Assembly (NCBI GenBank): GCA_963575745.1
Contig: CAUYUJ010009513.1
Location: forward strand, 102,898 to 166,897
Origin: Prorocentrum cordatum
Taxonomy: Eukaryota; Sar; Dinophyceae; Prorocentrales; Prorocentraceae
Length of the DNA: 64,000 nt
Direction: 5' to 3'
In this document: piece after piece, positions 44,862 through 55,276 of the stretch
Position numbering within the stretch: position 1 is the stretch's first letter
How the letters are laid out: each line of letters starts with the position of its first letter
The notes under the pieces: model-generated
Database searches by the model: none
What the model saw: only the letters and a program-made list of their open reading frames with translations
What the model was told of the DNA's origin: nothing
Program-made: the position numbers and the translations under genes

Positions 44862-45411
44862 CGCCTCGTAGACGCGAGAACTCCGGAAGATGACAAACAA
44901 CACTACCGCAACGTACGTCGCCACGACGACTCGAAAGAAGAACGGCGGCAGGAAGTGAGCTGCGGTGAACGCACCCGCGTAGCAGACCGCCAGGGGCAGC
45001 CACTTCCAGCGCGGGGCCGCGTGGCTTGCCTTCACGGCTGCGTGACGACCAAGCTCGCGCAAATCATTTGAAGCCCATCCGACGCCAGGACCCGAAACGT
45101 GAAAGTGCCATGGAGCACCATGCCCTGTATGCCCACAGGGCCCAGCCTAGCCCAGCACAGGTGCACCCGCGGCTCCATGCCGAAGCGGTGGGACAGCCAG
45201 AGGCCGCGGATACCCACGAGCAGCACAGGCACTGAGGACAAGGTGTTGAAGAGCTCAGCGACGTAGCGAGTTTGGACGCAGTTGGGCTGGCACAAGTCCG
45301 CGGTGCTAGGAGGCAGCCCCAGAAGGAGTCCAGGTCATGGCTCAGAACAACGATCGGCCTTCTGTAGAGCGGAACCCCTGGTGCCATGGGAATCACAACA
45401 ACCGAGACCAA
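44860..45411 (-). pseudogene. Alkaline ceramidase-like membrane hydrolase, broken and truncated
   Basis: The family (CREST superfamily, endomembrane) cleaves ceramide to sphingosine and fatty acid. The central frame (45345 to 45032) gives STADLCQPN, YVAELFNTLSS, GMVLHGTFTF and LASDGLQMIC. These match the family's DxCExNY, IAEFWNTLSN, the FH of the zinc site and LDELPMIY. An upstream frame holds DSFWGC, expected just before STADLC, but needs a one-base shift. A downstream frame (45062 to 44863) continues with WLPLAVCYAGAF and RVVVATYVAVVLFVIF, typical later membrane segments, and needs a second shift near 45050. Coding then stops at EAY where MITE C2 begins. Several His residues expected near the C terminus are not seen. 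This is either a pseudogene or a gene whose sequence contains indel errors; a very short intron at 45050 seems unlikely (about 29 nt). Confidence 0.75.
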
Positions 45412-45939
45412 CTAGCAATGGCTGTTCCCAAACAAATATTTGGCCGATATGGCTTGAGCCACAACATGTGCTGGAGGCTGGAGTAAGGTAAAGAGAAGGG
45501 CCAGAAAAGGAGGATGGTGAGGATGAGGACGAGGACGAGGAGGAAGATGACGAGCCCTGACAATGAGAGGGCAATGAGGATGAGGAAGTGTAGAGGGACG
45601 AGAAGGTGGGCGCAGGGAGAAAGGAGGGGGGAGAAATGACTATAGGCGATCGAGGAGCGACATTATGGGGTGGTTACATCGCAAGCAAGAGGAGCTCCTC
45701 CTCCTCCTCACCAATGGATCCTCTCCTGGTGCTCCGTAAAACAGCTCAGGCCCCTGAACAGAGACCGTCCAACCCCTCCTCCCCACGTCCTCCTCTTCGA
45801 TCTGTCTCGTCCCCGACTCCCCTCCTTTTCTCGCATGCACCTCCCTTCTCATCGTCCACCTCCTGCAGAATTCTTGAGATTTAAATCCTCCTGGACATTC
45901 CATGAGCTCTCCAAACACTTCTGGACTCAAGCAAACGTG

Positions 45940-46250
45940 CAAACACGCACGCACACACAAAACACACGCACGCACGCACACGCACAGAAACAGACCCTCG
46001 CACATAATCACACACACATGCAGCCACACGCACACACGCGCGCATACGCATGCACGCACGCACGCACGCACGCACTCACGCACCCCATCACACACACGCC
46101 CACCCACCCACACACAGACACACACACACACACAGACACACACACACACACACTCACACACGCCCACACACACAACACACACAAGCAACACACACACACG
46201 CACACACATACACACACGCTCTCTCGCTCTCTCTTTCTCTCTCACACACG
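45940..46250. repeat. CA/CACGCA microsatellite
   Basis: CACACGCA and CACACACA runs ending in TCTCTCGCTCTC. The His/Thr and Val/Cys frames are repeat products. Confidence 0.9.
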
Positions 46251-46639
46251 GGCACAATGTTTGGGCGTCGCAGCCACGCGCGTAGCGACGCGGAGAACAC
46301 ACATACACACGACATCGGAAAAACGCGTGCCCTCACTCTTCTTACCAGATGTTGTGAAACGCCTTCCAAGACTTCGCGCATAACTCCAAACACCATCCTG
46401 CTCCTCTACATGCCTCCAGCGGCGATTCTTCTTTAGCCATGGGCCCGCCCTCCCATCCAGGACTAGTTTCTGTGGCGGGCCGTTGATTGTTGTCCCGTGG
46501 GTCCACAGACGACCCGTGGGAATCCTACACAGCGACGCGGTGCAGGGTACGGCAGACGCACAAGATCTTCGCCGGCCCAACGGGCCAGAGGCGTGCTAAG
46601 ATCTCCGGTAACTGGTTAACAATTCTCTAGTTCGCGCGC

Positions 46640-47345
46640 GCGGGGCGGCCCCTGGGGGTCCCCGGACGAAAAGTACCCCGGGCGATCCCCGACCGATCCC
46701 CGGGAGACTCCCCCAGAGCGCTCCAGGAGCGCTCCATGAGCGCACCAACAGGGCTCCGAGACGTCCCCGAGAGCCCCAAGAAAGGCCAAGAGGCCCCCAA
46801 GAGGCCCCCAAGATGGTACACGAGGGGTCCGACATGCCACAAGATCGCTCCAAGACGCCCAAGATAGCCCCCAGACGCCCCAAGAGGCCTCCAAGAGCAC
46901 TCCCAAGAGGGCCCCCGGAGGCAAAATTCATTGTTTTTCCTTAGGTTTTTGAGAGATTTTGGAGCTTCCACCTTTTCGGCTTCCCGACGCCCCAAGACGG
47001 CCCAAGAGGCCCCCAAGATCGCCCCAAGAGGGCCCAAGAGGCCCCCAAGAGGGCCCCAAGATGGCCCAAGAGGGCTCGAAGACGGCCCAAGAAGCCTCCA
47101 AGACGGTCCAAGAGGGCCCCAAGAACGCCCCCAAAGGGGCCCCAGAGAGGGAACACGAAACAACATTTCGAGCCCTCGGCCCTAAGAAGCCCCTACGAGG
47201 CCCCTAAGAGGCCCCAAGAGGCCCCCACGAGGCCCTCAGGAGGCCCCCAAGAGTCCCCCAAGCGGCCCCAGGAGGCCCCCCAAATGCCCCCCCGAGCGCC
47301 CCAGGAGTGCCCCAAGCGGCCCCAGGAACCCCCAAAGCGCCGCAT
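46640..47345 (+). repeat. G3: degenerate CCAAGAG/GGCCCC array
   Basis: Same units, with a core at 46920-46995 (CCTTAGGTTTTTGAGAGA, CTTTTCGGCTTCCCGACG) nearly identical to that of G1 over 18 bases. All three copies face the same way. Confidence 0.6.
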
Positions 47346-48014
47346 TGACACCAGGCCCTCGGGCAAACGGCAGACATGAGACTGTATGGGCCGGCGGAAT
47401 GAGCGAAGCGATTAAATAACAGCGGGCGATTGCCGTCGAGCCTTGAGCTCCCCGAGGTGAGCTTCTGCGGGCTGCCAGGACCACGAGGCGAGACTTCTGT
47501 GGAAGGCACCCTGCTGACAGGCCGGCCTCTTCTTTGGCGTACCTCCCGCGCGGGCTTACATGCCAGGTGCATGGATGCGCGTCGGCCTTGGTGCCTAGGT
47601 GCAAGGCGGCCCTCGGCAAGACCAGGGGGGCATTCACTGATACCACGCTCTGGCCCACATCTCTGGAGCCCAAAGTGGAGGCCCGGTGAGGGAAGTTCAG
47701 CCTTCCCTGCTTGCCCCCCCTCCTGAAAGAGGGGGAGGGGGCAACCCACCAATTTGGTAGACTCGTTCGTCCCTTCCGTCCTTCTTGCCACCAGCGCATC
47801 TCTTCTTCCAGGGTTACCTCATGGCGCTCTCGCCCTGAGCTGTTGTACGATGCACTGAGTGGGGAAGGATGAGAGGACGTATAGACCGTGACACCGCGGA
47901 CGATACTGGCGCCCCCTGCTGCGCTCACAGCAGACGCGACACGGAGCGTCGGGCGCTTCAGAGCGCCAGCGCACCTTTTCGGTCGCCAAGGCCCTCCCCC
48001 ACCACAGGCCCGTC

Positions 48015-48092
48015 CTGCGCGAAGGAACGGAAAACGGGCCACGGTCGGCTCAGGCCTTCGGCACCGTCCTCCGCGAGCTCGAGTTCGGCATC
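48015..48092 (-). CDS. Candidate isolated exon, unknown gene
   Basis: 78 nt between CTCACAG|GATGCC and GCGCAG|GACGGG, the same AG|G acceptor and G|GA donor style as the confirmed genes. It translates to DAELELAEDGAEGLSRPW and then PVFRSFAQ, with high GC at third positions. No family recognised and no partner exon found nearby. It could be a chance open stretch in GC-rich sequence. Confidence 0.3.
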
Positions 48093-50646
48093 CTGTGAGG
48101 AGCACGGGGCGGCATACGCCAACACAACCTCTCCCAGCGCTCGGCCCGACTCCCCGCACCCCCTCCCGGGCGCGCTCCGCGGGCCTGGGGGCGGCGCTGG
48201 AGGCCCCGCCAGGCGGCGCGGGGAGGTGGGCCAAGCGCCGGCCCAGCAAGTCCGCGCGGACCTGCGAGCGTGGACAGCCGAGACGATGGCTGAAAGACGG
48301 CTCGCCAGAGAGACCCGGGCCAGCATTCTGACCAACTCTTGCGCACCCGCTGGGTCAGCCTTCGACGTAATGCCCCCAGGGTTCGCAAGGGACCAGGAAG
48401 GCCGGGCCAGCTTCCTGAAAGGTCGCGGAAGACACACGCTGGGACTGGGCGAACAGGGGAGGCTTCTCAATGACCTGCTCAACTGCAAAGGCATCCAACC
48501 ATGTCATGTTTTCAAGGCGCGGCCCAAGAGGTCCCGACCCTTCCCCTGAGGCAGTTTTTCGCCGCGGATCCATGCTTGATTGCCCTGGGGCCCGAAATTG
48601 AGCCCCATAGGCCGAAATCGAAGAAACACGCTTGCATTGGGGAAAACCACGACGTTCGAGATCTGGGTGGCGAAGTGTGTTTCCGATCCACGGCGAGCAT
48701 CGGCCGCGACAAGGCCCCCCAACTTCAATCAGAGGGACGGCCCCGAAACCAGTGCCCTCATGAGCCCAAATTTAGACGAGCGCGTTCCACTCCTCACTAC
48801 TCGCAAAGTAACTACTCGCAAAAGGCCTGGATCCGCTGCGGGGGGGTGCGGTACATATTATATCAAAGCAGACATCTGTTTTCAGACGTTTGCGAGTAGG
48901 CACTTTGCGAGTAGTGGAACGCGCTCGGTGAAAAGTGGTCCTTGTGTCATCGTCTTGACTGCTGTACAGAAGACGCATACGGTAAGACATCCTGCCATAG
49001 GAGATCTTGAGAAGGAAAATAAAGCCATGCAAGTAAACTCTTGGGGCTCCGCGCGGATTTCTCGGATCTGCGCTGGACCCCCCTCCCTGGCGCGCGGAGT
49101 GCGCCAGGGGCGGCGCCAGAGGCGCCGCCAGGGGGGGCCCACCGCCAGCGAATCTTGGGGCACATGATCCGTCCATCTTCCAGGACTCTGCGTGTGACCC
49201 CGACCTTATGCGGGTCCCCGGGCTCCATCGGGGGAAGGAAGCTCCTGCGGGGCACCTGAAGAGACAGGCAGATCTTATATGCATGTACATGTAGCGTGCC
49301 ACCTGTATGCCTGCCGACGCCAGGGTTGGACTCTTCATGTCTTCGCAGGTCTGGGAACATGTCGACCCAGACCTCCGATGTCGTGTGCTTTCGATACGAG
49401 GTCATGGGAGCGCCGACTTCCCGGGGAGCAATTTTTCGTCCCAGATCGTCTTTTGGACGCCGAAAACTAAGCAACAATCTTCGTCTGGATTCGTGTCAAT
49501 ACGCTGGAGGTTTGGGGACCTTCCACGACGTGGACCCCCGAAGGGCTGGACCCTTCTGAGGGACTGGCGTTTCATCTTGTTGTCCTCCCCCGCGCCACGA
49601 GGCAACCCCATGCCACAACTGAGCAGCACAAAGAACACTGACATGGTGGCCAGGCAGCCTCCGAGACCTTGCAACCAGATAGTGGACTCAAACAGCACGA
49701 GAGCAGGGAGGACGTAAGGCTATCGTTCCATCCTGAGTCGTTTTTGTGACGGCCCCGAGGCTAGGCAAGGGCCTCCAGAGGCAAACAAAATAGAGAAACA
49801 CAGCCCGTCGCGATGTTCTCACGGCGCGAAGGGGCCCGGGCCTACAGACTTTCTGTGGTCTCCGGTGTCCACATCACTGCTCCCAGAGGCACGGACAACC
49901 GGATTGGAAGACACAAGTCGTCGGAGATCTGGGTACACTGGGATGCTTTCTGGCTTTCTGACTGTGATCTCGAAGAGAATCCAGCCGTGGCGACGGGGCT
50001 CTGTAGGACCAGCGGCGGTATCAGTACCTGTTCCTTCTGGTCCTCTGAAGGGCAGACCCTCAGATCTGACGTTGCAAACAGAATCCACATCGCAGGAAAT
50101 CACCACCAGAGCCCCAGATTCCATCTTCCTGAATCCGATCGAATTGTGAGGGCCCCCTGAGCCCGAAAGACGGCAACATCGCCCGTTGCGGACACTCACA
50201 TGAAGCCGACGAGATCTTTGCTGGGTATGTCGGGGACCTACTGGCCTGGGTCCACGCAAACTTGGGTCAGTCGGGCTTTGCAAGATCCTGCAGGATCCTG
50301 CAACGCAAGCCTGGGTCAATGCAGCCCTGGCTCTGCAGAATCCTGCAAGATTTGGCGTTTTGGCGAACCCCCGTTTGCGCTGACCCTCATCCCCAGACCC
50401 CCGATGTTCTGATTGTTTCATTTCGTCGACCCCTGGAGGTCTTGACCCATTCCCCTGGACCGGCTTTCCATCCGGAACGTTTCTTGACAGTCTCGAGGGC
50501 CGACGAGGGCCCCCGAAGGCCGAAAATGGCAAGAAACCTCCCGTCATGATTTTTGCATTGCCCGAGGGGGCCTCGGGGTATGTAGACTGCCTTTGGTCCC
50601 CGGTGTCCACATCACCGCCCCCATGGGCATAGGCGCCCCGCCTCGC

Positions 50647-50799
50647 CCGGGGCCCGCTGGCAGCGGGGGCACCTCCGCCTCGCGAGCGCCCTCGGGCTGC
50701 CGCAGCCCCGCCGCGCAGTCGGCGGACGCACTGGCCTCCCCCGAGGCCGTGTCGGCGGCCGCCTCCACGGTGCCTCGGCGCGGGGGAGAGGACGCCTCC
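50647..50799 (-). CDS. Candidate isolated exon, Ala/Glu-rich, unknown gene
   Basis: Between AGTCAG|GGAG and CCCCGG|GCGAGG. The frame with strong third-position GC reads EASSPPRRGTVEAAADTASG and then ADCAAGLRQPEGAREAEVPP. Composition suggests a disordered region. It lies about 4 kb downstream of the coiled-coil gene on the same strand and might belong to it; nothing proves this. Confidence 0.3.
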
Positions 50800-51436
50800 C
50801 TGACTTTCCAGGAGGGCTAGAACATAGCACCAGGGCATCGGCGTCTTGATTCCTGTCGGGGTTTGAGGCAGTCCAGATAGGTCTCTAGGTCTGGAACGCT
50901 ATTCTTCAGCACTCTGGAAGGTCAGGGTCGGCGCCACCCCCAGGCCAACTCGCGTCGTGACAAAGAGCACGACGGAAGCTTCTCGGCCGTTTCCGGGCTC
51001 CGGGGGGCCTCGTCGGGCCCGTGGGCCGTCGACAAGGCGACGCGGGGCGAAAAACGGGTCTCCGGGAAGGGGCCCAGACCTCTGGGGGTCCACGTCGTAC
51101 ACCAAAACAGCAAAACGTCGGGGGCCTGGGACGACGGAGGAGGGCCAGGAATGCCCTGGCGTTCTTCGCTCTGTCTGGGCCTCCTGTACGCTTCACGCTG
51201 CCACGGGGCTGGATCTGGCTCGAAGGGCGGGATCTTGAGCGGATTTTTGGCCCGGGGCGGAGGCGCCGCCCTCCTCGGACAGTGCCCTCCCCTCGGTGGT
51301 GGCCTGCATGGGCCTCCCAGGGAAGGCCCCTTTCGCCACGCGGCTGGATTCGCCTCAGGATCCTGGCCAGAGGGCGCCAAGGGCATTGGGGAGAGGGCCG
51401 AGGCGGGGGGGGGGGGGGGGGGGGCCACAACTGGCT

Positions 51437-51615
51437 GTACTGTCAGAGCTAACAGCGAGGATGCGCGATGAGGGCGCAAGCCCCTTGGACGCCCGTGGTG
51501 AAGCTGTTCTTAGCGCGGCGGACCATCGAGAGCAGTCCAGGATGGACCAAAAAGGCACGAATGAAAGGGTACCCTTGGGAGGGTTACGCATCCTGACCAT
51601 CAGTTTCGACTGTAT
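51437..51615. mobile_element. C3: diverged copy of family C
   Basis: The right half, AGGATGGACC to CGACTGTA, aligns with C2 (GGGTACTCTTTGGGAAGG versus GGGTACCCTTGGGAGGG). The left end TACTGTCAGAGC is degraded. It directly follows an 18-21 base G run. Confidence 0.5.
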
Positions 51616-52012
51616 TGGCACCCTCCTGCTCCTCCAGCGGCGGCGCGACGGCAAGACGGTGCGGCGACGGGGGGGGCACCCCCTGTGGAGACCTCCAGGA
51701 ATGCCCCGCTGATGCGGGAGAGCTCCTGAGGAGCCCGCCCGGCCTTCAAGGAAGGCCCCTCCCCCATGACCCCCGGCCCCCCCCCCGGTGACCCCCGACG
51801 TGGCGATCCCACGGCGAGGCCGCCCTGGCCGCCCCACGGGGCCCAGACCTCTCTCCCCAGGGCGGGCTTCTCCTCCTGAGCAGAACGCACGGACACGTGG
51901 AGCAAAACGGGGTCCCGCCAAGAGTATTCCGTGAGGCGCCCAGTCCAGATATCTTCATACAAATGAGTGTACATACTATATATGAAAATATGTATCAGAG
52001 TGAGGGGCTGAA

Positions 52013-52113
52013 CCGAACGGTCATTCACTGTCCTTGGGTGCGTGGCTGAAAAAGAATTCCGCGATGCGGATTATTGCTGTTGTTGATGTTGTCGTTGTTG
52101 TCGTTGTTGCTGT

Positions 52114-52186
<73 letters not shown>

Positions 52187-53520
52187 GATGATGATGATGA
52201 TGTTTGTTGTTGTCGTAGTCCCACCCGCGACCCGCCCCGCGACCCCCCCGCGATCCACCCGCGACCCACCCCGCGACCCACCCGCGACCCACCCCGCGAC
52301 CCACCCGCGACCCAACCGCGACCCACCCCGCGACCCACCCGCGACCCACCCGCGACCCACTCCGCGATCCACGCGCGACCCACCCGTGACCCACCCTGCA
52401 ACCCGCCCGCGACCCACCCCGAGACCCCCCCGGCGACCCACCCGCGACCCACCGGCGACCCACCCACGACCCACCGGCGACCCACCCCGCGACCCACCCG
52501 CCACCCACCCGCGTCCCACCCGCGACCCCCGCGACCCACCCGCCACCCACCCGCGACCCACCCCGCGACCCACCCAAAATTTTCGGCGCCTGCGGCGGGC
52601 TTCTTTTGCATCCGTTCCACGTGGAGAACCTGTGACCCACCCGCGACCCAAACCGCGCTCAGTGTACAAATCGAAAATCTCGGCGCCTGCGGCGGGCTGT
52701 TTTCGAATTCTCTCCCAGGTGGAAGTGGAGATCCCGCGACCCACCCGCGACCCAAACTATGTTCACTGAACAAGCCAGAATTTCGGCGCCTGTGGCGGGA
52801 TTCTTTTGCATCGGCGACCCACCCGCGACCCACCGGCGACCCACCCCGAGACCCACCCGCGACCCACCCCGCGACCCACCCGCGACCCACCCGCGTCCCA
52901 CCCGCGACCCCCACGACCCACCCGCGACCCACCCACGACCCACCCCGCGACCCACCCGAAATTTTCGGCGCCTGCGGCGGGCTTCTTTTGCATTCGTTCC
53001 ATGTGGAGAACCTGCGACACACCCGCGACCCAAACCGCGTTCAGTGTACAAATCGAAATGTACGGCGCCTGCGGCGGGCTGTTTTTGAATCCCTCCCAAG
53101 TGGAAGTGGGGGGCCCGCGACCCAAACTACGTTCACTAAACAAGCCAAAACTCCGGCGCCTGCGGCGGGTTTCCAGGTGGAGAATCTGCGACCCAAGCCG
53201 CGTTCAGTGTACAAATCAAAATGTTCGGCGCCTGCGGCGGGCTTTTTTTGAATTACAGGTGGAAGTGGAGAGCCCGCGACCCTAACTACGTTTACTGAAC
53301 ACGCCAAAAAATCGGCGCCTGCGGCGGGCTGTTATAATATTCGTTCCGGGTGGCCCACCAGCGATCCCCCCCCGCGCTGAACTTGTCAGAGCACGCAAAT
53401 CGGCGCCTGCGGCGGGCTTGCTCGCATTGGCTTGGGAAGGCGCCCTCGTGCCATTCCCCCGATGCGGCCCACGCTGACTCTACAACAGCACATCGGCGCC
53501 TGCGGCGGGGCTGTGTCTGA
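52013..53520. repeat. N1: composite repeat (leader, ATG array, GCGACCCACCC array, CGGCGCCTGCGGCGGGC modules)
   Basis: Leader CCGAACGGTCATTCACTGTC at 52013, a GTT/ATG trinucleotide array (52075-52205), an 11-bp minisatellite GCGACCCACCC (52225-52580 and again 52810-52960), and ten copies of CGGCGCCTGCGGCGGGC spaced 73-183 bp apart between 52583 and 53510. Between the last there are two alternating spacers, one with GTGGAGAACCTG and CAGTGTACAAATC, the other with GTGGAAGTGG and TTCACTGAACAAGCC. Confidence 0.7.
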
Positions 53521-53627
53521 GCACGTTCATTGACAATCCAGCTGCCTGCTGCAATTCGGCATCCGTGCCCAAAGCCTGGGTTCAGGGGAAGCTGCCTCAA
53601 GGCGCCCACAATTAAGGGGCCTCGGGA

Positions 53628-53850
53628 TGGGGGAGGAGGAGGAGGACGACAACGACGACGGAAAGGAGGAAGGGGGAGGATCGGGATGGGGGAGGAGGAG
53701 GAGGAGGAGGAGGAGGAGGAGGAGGAGGAGGAGGAGGAGGAGGCGGACGACGACGACGACGATGAGGACGAGGACGCGGACGAGGAAGAGGAGGAGGAGC
53801 AGGAGGAGGACGAGGAGGAGGAGGAGGATGAGGAGGAGGAGGAGGAGGGC
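53628..53850. repeat. GAG/GAC trinucleotide array
   Basis: GAG units with a GAC stretch at about 53740-53790. Confidence 0.85.
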
Positions 53851-54089
53851 GCCATCGACAGGGAAGGTGAGGGTCACGAGGTCCGCCGGCTCGACGCCCG
53901 CGTCGCCCGCGCCCGCCCCCTCACTCTTATCCGCAATTGCGGGGTGCTACGTATATACACCTATCAGAGCGTGCTTCTGCAGGGGTCCTGGAGGACTCAT
54001 ATGGTTAGGTGAGGTGCGTCGCCGATTTCAGTGGTCGGTCGGGGTGCCCCTGTGCCCTGGTTCCAAATTTCCAGGGGGTGCCTGGAGGT

Positions 54090-54440
54090 GCCCAGCCGTG
54101 CCTGGGTGCCTGGGTGCCTGGGTGCTCTATCGCCCTATAGCCCCTGAAGCCATAAAGCCCGATAGCCCTATAGCCATAAAGCCCTATAGCCCTATAGCCC
54201 TGTTGCCCGATAGCCCTATAGCCCTATAGCTCTGTAGCCCTATAGCCCGATAGCCCGATAGCCCGATAGCCCATATAGCCCTATAGCACCATAGCCCACT
54301 AGCCCGTATAGCCCGTATAGCCCACATAGCCCCATAGCCTTACAGCCTTTTGGCCCAATAGCCTTATAGCCCTGCATCCAGCCTTAAGCCCTATAGCCAA
54401 AGAATCCTAGCCCTATAGCCCTAGCCCTCATGGCCTTCAT
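54090..54440 (+). repeat. Degenerate 9-bp CCCTATAGC array
   Basis: More than 25 units of TATAGCCC type, preceded by three GTGCCTGG units. Not telomeric (no CCCTAAA). Confidence 0.75.
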
Positions 54441-54531
54441 AGCCCTCGCAGATTTCATAAACCTAAGGAGTAAGTGCAGAGTGGTCGCATGTGGGATCGA
54501 CAAAGACTCGGATTGGGACTTTTCCCCGGTA

Positions 54532-54612
54532 TCATATATATATATATATATATATATATGTATACACTGCTAAATATAAGTATGTATGTATATATATATA
54601 TATATATATAAG
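54532..54612. repeat. TA microsatellite
   Basis: Two TA runs separated by TGTATACACTGCTAAATA. Confidence 0.85.
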
Positions 54613-54729
54613 TAGCGCGAGAGAGAGAGAGATGTACATACTCCGACGGCGCTTCATAGTGCGTAAGATTCTCCCTCCCGCTCCACAGGGGGCACCGAAC
54701 GAGCATGGCTGGGCCCCGCCCCGCCCCGC

Positions 54730-55276
54730 CCCTTTCTGAGCCCCGCTGGGCTCCGCTGGTGCTGCCGAGGGCGCCGCACCCCCACGCCGCGGCCGGCGAC
54801 GCTGGCGGCCTCGGGGGACCGTGGTCGGCCCGCAACACCGCGGAGTGCGGGGATCCCTGCACGGACCTCTCGTCGCACAGGGAGTCGCGGCCGAGCACCG
54901 CCGGCGGGCGCTGGGGCGAGGCCGCGGCGTCCGGCGCAGGCTCGGTGCCGGGCGCCTGCGACGGCCCTGCGGCGGGTCCCCCCGCCTCGGGATGCCTCTG
55001 CCCGGGCTGGTCGCGGGGGCTCCTCAGCCTTGCCGAGCGGGCGATCACGTCATCGCTGGAGGAGCGAGTGCTCTCCAGCAACTGGCGCGCCCCCTGGCGC
55101 TGGAGAAGCTTGGCCTTCTCCTCCTCCAGCACCACGAACTGCTGCTGCTGCTGGAGGGCGTGCACCTCTGCCAGTATCCGTTCGGTCTCGACCTCGCCCC
55201 GCAGCGCCGCGCTCCGCCGCCGCAGGCGCATCATTTTCAGCTGCCCCTCGAGCTCCGCCTGCTCCCTCTCCAACTC
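54730..55276 (-). CDS. Coiled-coil gene, third visible exon (coiled coil and Pro/Ala tail)
   Basis: Begins after CATCAG|GAG. The first 90 or so residues are a charged helix with Leu heptads and a run of five Gln (ALQQQQQFVVLEEEKAK), then SSSDDVIARSARLRSP and a Pro/Ala-rich region. The frame stays open to 54455, but the last part reads through a TA repeat and is unlikely to be coding, so the 3' boundary is a guess near 54730. Confidence 0.55.

Larger units (their letters stand above)
47360..51430. other. No gene identified apart from two candidate exons
   Basis: Mixed sequence containing F-type fragments, repeated pieces such as GTCTCCGGTGTCCACATCAC (about 49857) and GTCCCCGGTGTCCACATCAC (about 50596), and a TCTGGATTTGAC-free intergenic background. 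Candidate exons at 48015 and 50647 are listed separately. Confidence 0.4.

Noticed and set aside
54135-54440. CCCTATAGC repeat as telomere or internal telomeric sequence
   Set aside because: Unit is 9 bp with TATAG; plant and dinoflagellate telomeres are CCCTAAA. Decay and context fit a minisatellite.
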